A stretch of DNA of 11,184 nucleotides from JANWHF01 sp036276235. GTDB taxonomy: Bacteria; Planctomycetota; Phycisphaerae; Tepidisphaerales; Tepidisphaeraceae. The notes beneath the pieces were generated by a model. The model made no database searches, was not told the DNA's origin, and saw only the letters and a list, made by a program, of their open reading frames with translations. This document shows positions 6,387-11,184 of the stretch, piece by piece. A program made the translations under genes and the position numbers. Where the stretch lies: contig DATBDZ010000380.1 of assembly GCA_036276235.1 (NCBI GenBank), forward strand, positions 1 to 11,184, written 5' to 3'. Within the stretch, counting starts at the first letter, position 1. Every line of letters begins with the position of its first letter.

Positions 6387-7814
6387 TTACCTCTGACTAC
6401 CGGCAACCGGTTCCGCAAGCTGAAACGCCCGCTGGCGGTACAGATGCTCGAAAAGATTCCCCTCGTGCGGCTGATCCCAGCTCAACTGATACGTCGGCAC
6501 CGGCCCCACATTCAGCCGGTCGATATCGGGGCAGGCCATCATCTCGCGTCGGAGCTTCGCGTCGTTGGTGATGACGGTCGCGACGAGCGTATCGCCGATG
6601 CTGTGCGCCATTTGGTCGGCGGGGCACTCGACGACCGCGGCGAAGGGGAACAGATATTCCTTTGTTGCCAGAGGATGGTCGCGATCGCAGCGGATGATGG
6701 TCGGCAGCAGCCAGGCCAGTCGGCCCTGTTGGACGAGGCGCGGGGAGCCGCGCAGTTTTTCGGTGACGTCGGTCGCGCCGGGCATGAGGCTGTCGATCGC
6801 GCTGTTCATGCGGACGGCCATCTGCGGGTTCGCGAACGCCGCCACCTGAGCGTCGGGATTGTCGGCGGGGAGTGCCTTGATCGTCGCGAGTTTCCTTGCG
6901 AGGCCCTCGGCGATTTTGTCGGCGTTCTTGGGCGTCCAGATCGCCGATGCGTTAATGCATGATCTTCCGCCGTTGGCGGCGATCGAGCCGGCCATGACGT
7001 CGATGTATTTTTCCCATTCGTCAGCCGCGTCGGGGCCGAGAATGACTTTGCTCCAGCCGGGGCCGTGCAGCTCGACGCGCGGGTCGTCCTTCCACATCTT
7101 GGTCGTCGCGACATCGCCGAAAAGCATGGCGCGATCGACGCGTTCCAGGAGCGTTGCGGCGCCGCCGTGATCGGTCGGGTAGAAGCCGAACGCCTCGCGC
7201 GGCATGCCCGCCGCGATGTACGATTCGATCATCCGCAGCGGCGTCCACGGTTCTTCGCGGCCGGGCTTGAGGACGATCGGCGCCTTCAGCGCCACAGCCG
7301 GCGCCCAGAGCGAATGCACGCCGGGCGAATTACTTGGTAGCACCGCCCCGAAAATCCGCCCTTCGCGAAACCAGCTCAGCGTGCGGCCTTCATCGTTGCC
7401 ATACCCTTGATCGATAATCGAAAGATCAAACCCGCGCGTGAGGCCGGCGAGAATCTGATCCATGTCATGAAGCACGCGGTGGATTTTCTTGGCGTTGCCG
7501 CGGCAATAGGAATAGGGCATGCCCGTGGTCGCCGAGAGACTGAGGATGTAATCGTCGAAGGTTTGTTTGGCGTCGCCAATGGTGATCGTGCCATTCAGGA
7601 AAACATCGGCAGCCTTGCGGCACATGCCGACCAGCTCGCGCACGGTGAATTGCTCGAGCACCGAATCATCCATGCGGCTGATATCGCGGCTGATCAGCCC
7701 GGCATTGGCCATGCTGACCCTTGCCACCGGCTCGCCGGTGGCGTGATGAACGATCTCGATCTTGTCCACGGACTCATACGGCTTGCCGTGGCGGAGAATG
7801 GGAATGTGCAGCAT
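6387..7814 (-). CDS. Aldehyde dehydrogenase family protein
   Basis: A 475-aa soluble enzyme of the NAD(P)-dependent aldehyde dehydrogenase superfamily, oxidising an aldehyde to an acid or, in acylating members, to acyl-CoA (or the reverse). The coenzyme-binding segment is AVLPSNSPGVHSLWAPAVAL followed by KPGREEPWTP (157-192). Cys286 in ANGGRSCINAS is the catalytic nucleophile, and Glu248 in VELHGPG lies at the place of the usual ELGGK glutamate. The 38-residue spacing and the changed GG and GSxxG motifs (here FGDVATT) show a divergent subfamily. The ATG at 7814 has a good ribosome site, AAGGA five bases upstream. It is the first gene of the minus-strand metabolic set; the 61-bp upstream spacer is mostly repeat. 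Confidence 0.9.
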   Translation of the reverse strand: MLHIPILRHGKPYESVDKIEIVHHATGEPVARVSMANAGLISRDISRMDDSVLEQFTVRELVGMCRKAADVFLNGTITIGDAKQTFDDYILSLSATTGMPYSYCRGNAKKIHRVLHDMDQILAGLTRGFDLSIIDQGYGNDEGRTLSWFREGRIFGAVLPSNSPGVHSLWAPAVALKAPIVLKPGREEPWTPLRMIESYIAAGMPREAFGFYPTDHGGAATLLERVDRAMLFGDVATTKMWKDDPRVELHGPGWSKVILGPDAADEWEKYIDVMAGSIAANGGRSCINASAIWTPKNADKIAEGLARKLATIKALPADNPDAQVAAFANPQMAVRMNSAIDSLMPGATDVTEKLRGSPRLVQQGRLAWLLPTIIRCDRDHPLATKEYLFPFAAVVECPADQMAHSIGDTLVATVITNDAKLRREMMACPDIDRLNVGPVPTYQLSWDQPHEGNLFEHLYRQRAFQLAEPVAGSQR

Positions 7815-7842
7815 GAATGTCCTTACTTTGGGTCGAAGAATA

Positions 7843-7888
7843 AGTTGTTAGTTGTCAGTTGTTAGTTGTTAGTGGTCAATCGTCAATC
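7843..7888. repeat. Tandem GTTGTTAGTTGTCAGTT-type repeat
   Basis: Imperfect tandem units of GTTAGTT and GTCAGTT (7843-7872) run into GGTCAATCGTCAATC (7873-7888). The right part overlaps the last codons and stop of the zinc-ribbon gene. Repeats of this degenerate kind are scattered in many planctomycete intergenic regions. Here it fills most of the space between that stop and the aldehyde dehydrogenase ribosome site, leaving little room for an independent promoter. Confidence 0.7.
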
Positions 7889-8433
7889 ATGTTATGCATG
7901 TTCTCAAGGTCGCGTATAGGCTGAGAGCCGTCACTTAGCGTGGAAAAATCCGGCGGCGTATTCGGCTCATCGAGCATTGTCTGGCTCAGCTCGCGCGTGA
8001 GGGCGATGATTCGCCGGGTGAAATACCATAGACCCCAGATCGCCGCGATGGCGACGAGCGACTGAAGCGCGATCTCGTTGTGCAGCGTCTTGAGCGGATC
8101 GGGGTTGGTGCGCAGCTCGCCTGCCACGCGCAGGCCCAGTTCAATCGCCGTGATCAGAAAGACCCCCGCGCCAATGATGCAGTAGGAACGTGCGCGGGCC
8201 GCAGTGCGGCGTAGTGTGCTGATTTGCAAAATGCGCAGATGGCTCAGTTCGTCTTCCGCGGTTGGCCCGACACGGGGCGCTGCGGGATGCGACTCCTGTT
8301 CCAGCGAGTTTTCCTGAGTGACCAAAAGCTCCTGGCACGCGGCACATTGCAGCATTGGCCCCTCGCTGCGCGGAATGTTCACGCCGCAATGGGGGCAGAT
8401 GTAGGGAGCGTCTGATGGATCACCTTCGGACAT
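7876..8433 (-). CDS. Membrane protein with N-terminal zinc ribbon
   Basis: A 185-aa protein. Residues 13-33 contain CPHC and CAAC separated by 13 residues, a zinc-ribbon pattern. A charged linker (about 40-80) leads to two predicted membrane helices, about 84-104 (IIGAGVFLITAIELGLRVAG) and 121-138 (ALQSLVAIAAIWGLWYF), then an acidic soluble tail. No family is recognised; ribbon-plus-membrane proteins of this sort are frequent and uncharacterised in planctomycetes. The start at 8433 is preferred because GAGG lies 6 bases upstream and the ribbon follows at once; the 66-residue extension to 8631 is translated palindromic element and is not real. The stop and last residues (MIDD) overlap a dispersed repeat. 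It precedes the aldehyde dehydrogenase by 61 bp on the same strand, but a functional link is doubtful. Confidence 0.75.
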   Translation of the reverse strand: MSEGDPSDAPYICPHCGVNIPRSEGPMLQCAACQELLVTQENSLEQESHPAAPRVGPTAEDELSHLRILQISTLRRTAARARSYCIIGAGVFLITAIELGLRVAGELRTNPDPLKTLHNEIALQSLVAIAAIWGLWYFTRRIIALTRELSQTMLDEPNTPPDFSTLSDGSQPIRDLENMHNMIDD

Positions 8434-8473
8434 TGCTGCCTCATGATAGCCGAGCGCGGAAGCTTGGGAGATT

Positions 8474-8600
8474 CTCCTTCTCCCTGTACTCAGGGGAGAG
8501 GGTTGGGGTGATGGGACAAACGCATCGCCTTGCGAACCGCGCAATATCGCAACGCGCTGTCCCCTCACCCTGCCCTCTCCCCTGAGTACAGGGGAGAGGG
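8474..8600 (+). repeat. Palindromic element family 1, copy B
   Basis: Same architecture as the copy at 10914: outer palindromes around TGTACTCAGGGG (left, partly shortened at 8474-8484) and CCCCTGAGTACAGGGG (right, intact), inner arms GGGTGATGGGAC and GTCCCCTCACCC, and a core CGCCTTGCGAACCGCGC matching the other two copies. It begins about 40 bp upstream of the zinc-ribbon start and supplies a false N-terminal extension to that gene if read through. Confidence 0.85.
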
Positions 8601-8647
8601 TTCTAATCATGGGCATGCAGTCGCGAGCCAACCCAGTTCGATGTCAG

Positions 8648-8756
8648 GTGGGTGCCATGTCCCACGCTTGCGTGGGCATGCCCTTCTCTGGTTGTGTATT
8701 TCACAGTCGTGAAGCCCCAAACACATGCCCACGCAAGCGTGGGACATGGCACCCAC
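8648..8756 (+). repeat. Palindromic element family 2, copy 1 (GTCCCACGCTTGCGTGGG type)
   Basis: A perfect 33-nt inverted repeat (8648-8680 and 8724-8756) with a 43-nt loop. Each arm contains a smaller 7-bp hairpin CCCACGC-TT-GCGTGGG and starts with GTGG. A second copy lies at the right edge of the window, and in both places it follows a family 1 copy by roughly 50 bp. Confidence 0.88.
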
Positions 8757-8765
8757 ATGGCACCT

Positions 8766-8781
8766 GTGGCGCCGGCGCCAC
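8766..8781. repeat. Perfect 16-bp palindrome
   Basis: GTGGCGCCGGCGCCAC reads the same on both strands. It lies 10 bp after family 2 copy 1 and 142 bp upstream of the hydrolase start. It could be an operator-like site or another repeat fragment; the sequence alone does not decide. Confidence 0.5.
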
Positions 8782-8923
8782 CAATGACGGACCGCCACCT
8801 CGCGTGGCATGGACTCGCGACAGCGTGCCCGTGGAGTATTAGAGCTTCGCGCCGACGGCGCAAACACGTGTCAGGATTTCCCGCGACAAACAACCCGCCG
8901 CCGCCGATTCGGTACTCTTCTGC

Positions 8924-10174
8924 ATGGACCAACCCGCCCACAGCTTCGCTCGATTGATACTCCTCTCGCTGATCCTCACCCTTGCGGCCACGGCGCGCGC
9001 CGCCGATTACTTCCCTCCCCCTGACAGCGAAGGCGGCTGGCGTACTCTCAAAGACGCCGAGCAAATCCGCAAACTCGCTGGCATGGACCTTCACCAACTC
9101 CAGCTCGCCTACGACTTCACCGAGCGATGCAGCCAGAACGGCGGCTTGCTTGTCGTCCGCCACGGCTATCTGGTTTTCGAGAAATATTTCGGCCGCGCGC
9201 ATCGCAACGCCAACCCGGACATGGCCTCCACCGGCAAGGCTTACACGAGCATCGCCTGCGGGATCATGCTGCATGAATTTCATGACAAGATTCCCGATGG
9301 CCTGGATACGAAGGTCTTCACGCAAACCTATCTTCCCGAGGCGTTTCCGCTGGATGATCCGCGCAAGGCCCAGATCACGCTGGGCCAGTTGCTCTGCATG
9401 ACCGCCGGCTATAACGGCGAAGGCCAATCGCCGGTGGGCGTTGTGATGGGGAAGGCTTCGCCGATGCGGGCGGCACCGGGGCAAAACATTCGCGATCTGG
9501 ATATGTCATCGATCCGCTGCCCGCTCTGGATCGATCCGGGCGGCGGGTATTCGTATTCGTCTCCGTCGCCGCACGTCGCATCGATCGTATTGCGGCACGT
9601 CACGGGAATGGAATTGCAGGATTACATCCGCCAGCGCCTTGCCGAGCCGATGGGCTGGGGCGCGTGGGGCTACTGCCTGCATCGAGGTAATTTCGATATG
9701 CCGCACGCGAATGGCGCGGGGAGCATTGCCGTCCACGCGACCGATGCCCTTCGCTTCGGCTATTGCCTGCTGCATCAGGGCAAGTGGAATGACAAGCAAC
9801 TCGTACCGGCGGACTACATCGCGCTGTGCAACAAGCCTTCGCCGTTCAATCCGCATTCGCCGTTCAGTTTGCAGTTTGAGAATGATTCCGATCGCCACGT
9901 GGTCGGCGCGCCAGCGGACGCCTATTACAAATCCGGCGCGGGCGGCTTCGGCATCTTCATCGTCCCCTCGCTCGACATCGTCCTCTACAAACTCGGCGGC
10001 CGCGACAACCAATACGACCCCGCCCTCACCGGCATCCCGCAACCCTTCACCTACGACGGCTCCCGCGACAACTGGCAGCCGATCGCACGTTCACCATTTA
10101 ACGAAGGCAGCATGGGCGGGGACGACGGATTGCGGCGAGTGCTCGAAATGGTCTCAGCGGCGGTACGGGATTGA
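8924..10174 (+). CDS. Secreted serine hydrolase, beta-lactamase/esterase (class C-like) family
   Basis: A 416-aa protein with a signal peptide: Arg10, hydrophobic core 11-22 and likely cleavage after ATARA (about residue 26), so it acts outside the cytoplasmic membrane. The mature part has the penicillin-binding-protein-like fold signature STGK (Ser102 nucleophile, Lys105). A second motif, YSYSSPS, places Tyr211 at the catalytic tyrosine, but the usual YxN is YSS (Ser213). The third motif region is SGAGGFGIFIVPSLDIVLYKLGG-like near the end, with SGAGG in place of KTG or HxG. These point to an esterase or peptidase-like hydrolase rather than a working beta-lactamase. The substrate is unknown. 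The only good start is the ATG at 8924; no strong ribosome site is visible. It is followed after 10 bp by a membrane protein gene, probably co-transcribed. Confidence 0.88.
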   Translation: MDQPAHSFARLILLSLILTLAATARAADYFPPPDSEGGWRTLKDAEQIRKLAGMDLHQLQLAYDFTERCSQNGGLLVVRHGYLVFEKYFGRAHRNANPDMASTGKAYTSIACGIMLHEFHDKIPDGLDTKVFTQTYLPEAFPLDDPRKAQITLGQLLCMTAGYNGEGQSPVGVVMGKASPMRAAPGQNIRDLDMSSIRCPLWIDPGGGYSYSSPSPHVASIVLRHVTGMELQDYIRQRLAEPMGWGAWGYCLHRGNFDMPHANGAGSIAVHATDALRFGYCLLHQGKWNDKQLVPADYIALCNKPSPFNPHSPFSLQFENDSDRHVVGAPADAYYKSGAGGFGIFIVPSLDIVLYKLGGRDNQYDPALTGIPQPFTYDGSRDNWQPIARSPFNEGSMGGDDGLRRVLEMVSAAVRD

Positions 10175-10184
10175 CGGAGCCGGC

Positions 10185-10757
10185 ATGCAAGGTTTCTGGA
10201 GCCGATGGTTTTCGTTTGCGGTCCTGCTGTCGCTGCTGGCCCTTGTCGCGACGACGGCATTTTGGATCAGCAGCTATTGGTGGACCGCATATGTCGTCGC
10301 CCGAACGATGCATCGATTTGCCGACAGCCCGCTTGGGTTGGATGAGCAAGTGCAGTATGTACTGGGCGATTCGCCGGGCGAACTGATTGTGTTGCGCAGG
10401 CGCGGGACGTTCGGCTTTCCGTCCTCTGAGTTGGCCGCACTTCCCAGGCAACGCGGCCAATGGAAATGGTCCGTGTCCGCTTACCCCGCCTCCGTCGCAC
10501 ACCCTTCACGATGGTTTGGTCATGACCATCATCGGTTCTTTCATCAAGGGAGCCTTGATGCCCTCGATTCGTTCCAGATACCTTATTGGGTAGTCGCAAT
10601 CTTATTTGGCCTTCTGCCATTTACGTATACAGCGCAAGCAGCAAGACGGCGGAGAACCAGCAATGCCAACCGCTGCGGCAAATGTGGGTACGATCTGCGA
10701 GCCACGCCGCTGCGTTGCCCGGAATGTGGAACGATTCCCACAAAAACGGCGGGATAG
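10185..10757 (+). CDS. Membrane protein with C-terminal CGYDLR zinc ribbon
   Basis: 190 aa. It has an N-terminal membrane helix (about 8-28, FSFAVLLSLLALVATTAFWI), a soluble middle part of about 100 residues, a second helix (about 131-148, IPYWVVAILFGLLPFTY), an arginine cluster (RRRR) and a zinc ribbon with Cys164, Cys167, Cys178 and Cys181 in CGKCGYDLRATPLRCPECG. This two-helix plus ribbon layout is very common in planctomycetes and has no assigned function; the topology suggests both ends in the cytoplasm. The start at 10185 has GGAG five bases upstream. A longer open frame back to 9639 overlaps the hydrolase in another frame and is rejected. The 10-bp gap suggests an operon with the hydrolase. 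Confidence 0.85.
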   Translation: MQGFWSRWFSFAVLLSLLALVATTAFWISSYWWTAYVVARTMHRFADSPLGLDEQVQYVLGDSPGELIVLRRRGTFGFPSSELAALPRQRGQWKWSVSAYPASVAHPSRWFGHDHHRFFHQGSLDALDSFQIPYWVVAILFGLLPFTYTAQAARRRRTSNANRCGKCGYDLRATPLRCPECGTIPTKTAG

Positions 10758-10758
10758 A

Positions 10759-10884
10759 TTAGTGCGAACTTGTGTCCGTGATCATCGCGGAAATTCGGTG
10801 CAGAATGTAAGCCGCGGCGCCGAGCGTGGCGATGATGATGCTGGTTATCATCGCGATTTTTACGTGGCTTGAGGTGAGTGCCAT
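10759..10884 (-). CDS. Possible 41-aa single-span membrane peptide
   Basis: The minus strand reads MALTSSHVKIAMITSIIIAT, then LGAAAYILHRISAMITDTSSH. Residues 9-28 form a clean hydrophobic helix with a GxxxA-like stretch, and short polar ends flank it. The ATG is at 10884 and the TAA stop lies one base beyond the zinc-ribbon gene stop, so the genes converge. The ribosome site is weak. The hydrophobic run is partly made by three ATC codons in a row. No family is recognised; it may be a small membrane protein or chance. Confidence 0.45.
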   Translation of the reverse strand: MALTSSHVKIAMITSIIIATLGAAAYILHRISAMITDTSSH

Positions 10885-10913
10885 GCACGCATCATAAGCC
10901 GTGGCGGGCGATT

Positions 10914-11043
10914 TCTCCCGCTCCCCTGCACTCAGGGAGAGGGTTGGGGTGAGGGGACGAACGCATCGACTTGCGAATGGCGCGTTATTGCGATTTGCTG
11001 TCCCCTCACCCTGCCCTCTCCCCTGAGTACAGGGGCGAGGGTT
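10914..11043 (+). repeat. Palindromic element family 1, copy C
   Basis: Outer palindromes CTCCCCTGCACTCAGGG (10921-10937, one base-pair change) and CCCTCTCCCCTGAGTACAGG (from 11014). Inner arms are GGGGTGAGGGGAC and GTCCCCTCACCC, and the core is CGACTTGCGAATGGCGCG. It has the same orientation as copy B and the same downstream word GGGTTCTAA. It lies about 30 bp upstream of the small membrane peptide start on the minus strand. Confidence 0.85.
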
Positions 11044-11102
11044 CTAAGGAGCCGCGCAAAGATAACTCATCCAATTCACTCGTCATTCACGTGGGTGTTA
11101 CG

Positions 11103-11184
11103 GGTGCCATGTCCCACGCTTGCGTGGGCATGTCCGTCGGCGGGATAGAGCCGTTCGCGATTGTACGACATGCCCACGCAAGCG
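11103..11184 (+). repeat. Palindromic element family 2, copy 2 (cut by window end)
   Basis: The left arm 11103-11132 is identical over 30 nt to positions 8651-8680 of copy 1. The right arm begins at 11169 (CATGCCCACGCAAGCG) and runs off the window after 16 bases. The loop (11133-11168) differs in sequence and length from copy 1, so the arms are conserved and the loop is not. Confidence 0.85.

Larger units (their letters stand above)
8434..8923. other. Divergent intergenic region (490 bp) made mostly of palindromic elements
   Basis: This separates the minus-strand zinc-ribbon gene from the plus-strand hydrolase, so both promoters should lie here. Family 1 copy B, family 2 copy 1 and a 16-bp palindrome occupy about half of it. 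The stretch 8782-8923, just before the hydrolase, contains no clear -35/-10 pair that I can defend. No gene is seen. Confidence 0.6.

Noticed and set aside
8434..8631. N-terminal extension of the zinc-ribbon protein
   Set aside because: The extra 66 residues (including PSPQPSPLSTG) are translation of the family 1 palindrome, and a good ribosome site supports the start at 8433.
8603..9484. A 293-codon minus-strand frame
   Set aside because: It is antisense to the serine hydrolase, and part of it is the translated family 2 palindrome.
9639..10184. Long upstream extension of the C-terminal zinc-ribbon protein
   Set aside because: It overlaps the hydrolase in another frame, is rich in Ser, Arg and Thr without pattern, and a ribosome site precedes the ATG at 10185.

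Overview
The window looks like chromosomal DNA of a member of the Planctomycetota, possibly a Phycisphaerae-like lineage. The reasons are high-GC coding sequence, a protein ending in the CGYDLRATPLRCPECG-type zinc ribbon that is very common in that phylum, and intergenic spaces filled with dispersed palindromic repeats. This assignment is inference; there is no rRNA or other marker gene here.

Layout. Positions 1-317 hold no convincing gene. From 7814 down to 318, seven genes lie on the minus strand. In transcription order they are: aldehyde dehydrogenase (6387-7814), a 90-aa protein of unknown function (6059-6331), iron-dependent alcohol dehydrogenase (4929-6062), a 611-bp spacer with three mobile-type hairpin elements, a HemN-like radical SAM protein (2989-4314), a chorismate-lyase-like protein (2360-2992), a flavin-dependent halogenase-type oxidoreductase (948-2222), and a hotdog-fold acyl-CoA thioesterase (318-725). 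Two junctions are 4-base ATGA overlaps (6059-6062 and 2989-2992), which suggests translational coupling. Upstream of this set on the same strand is a 185-aa zinc-ribbon membrane protein (7876-8433). On the plus strand are a secreted serine hydrolase of the beta-lactamase/esterase type (8924-10174) and, 10 bp later, a membrane protein with a C-terminal zinc ribbon (10185-10757). A possible 41-aa single-span membrane peptide (10759-10884, minus) converges on it.

How the genes may work together. A chorismate-lyase-like enzyme could make 4-hydroxybenzoate. A halogenase-type flavoenzyme could oxidise or halogenate a phenol. A HemN-like radical SAM enzyme could alkylate or otherwise modify a carbon centre. 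The aldehyde and alcohol dehydrogenases could set the oxidation level of a side chain, and the thioesterase could release an acid from CoA or a carrier protein. Together they look like an accessory aromatic (phenolic) metabolite pathway, or part of an aryl-pigment pathway whose remaining genes lie left of position 1. The product is not determined by the sequence; a pairing of chorismate lyase and flavin halogenase is known from bacterial bromophenol biosynthesis (Bmp6/Bmp5).

The second theme is repeats. At least six families of palindromic or inverted repeats occupy most intergenic space. One ~130-bp family is present three times, and two of those copies are followed at similar distance by a second family. 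Two repeat families also supply the stop codon and last residues of neighbouring genes (2360-2992 and 7876-8433).
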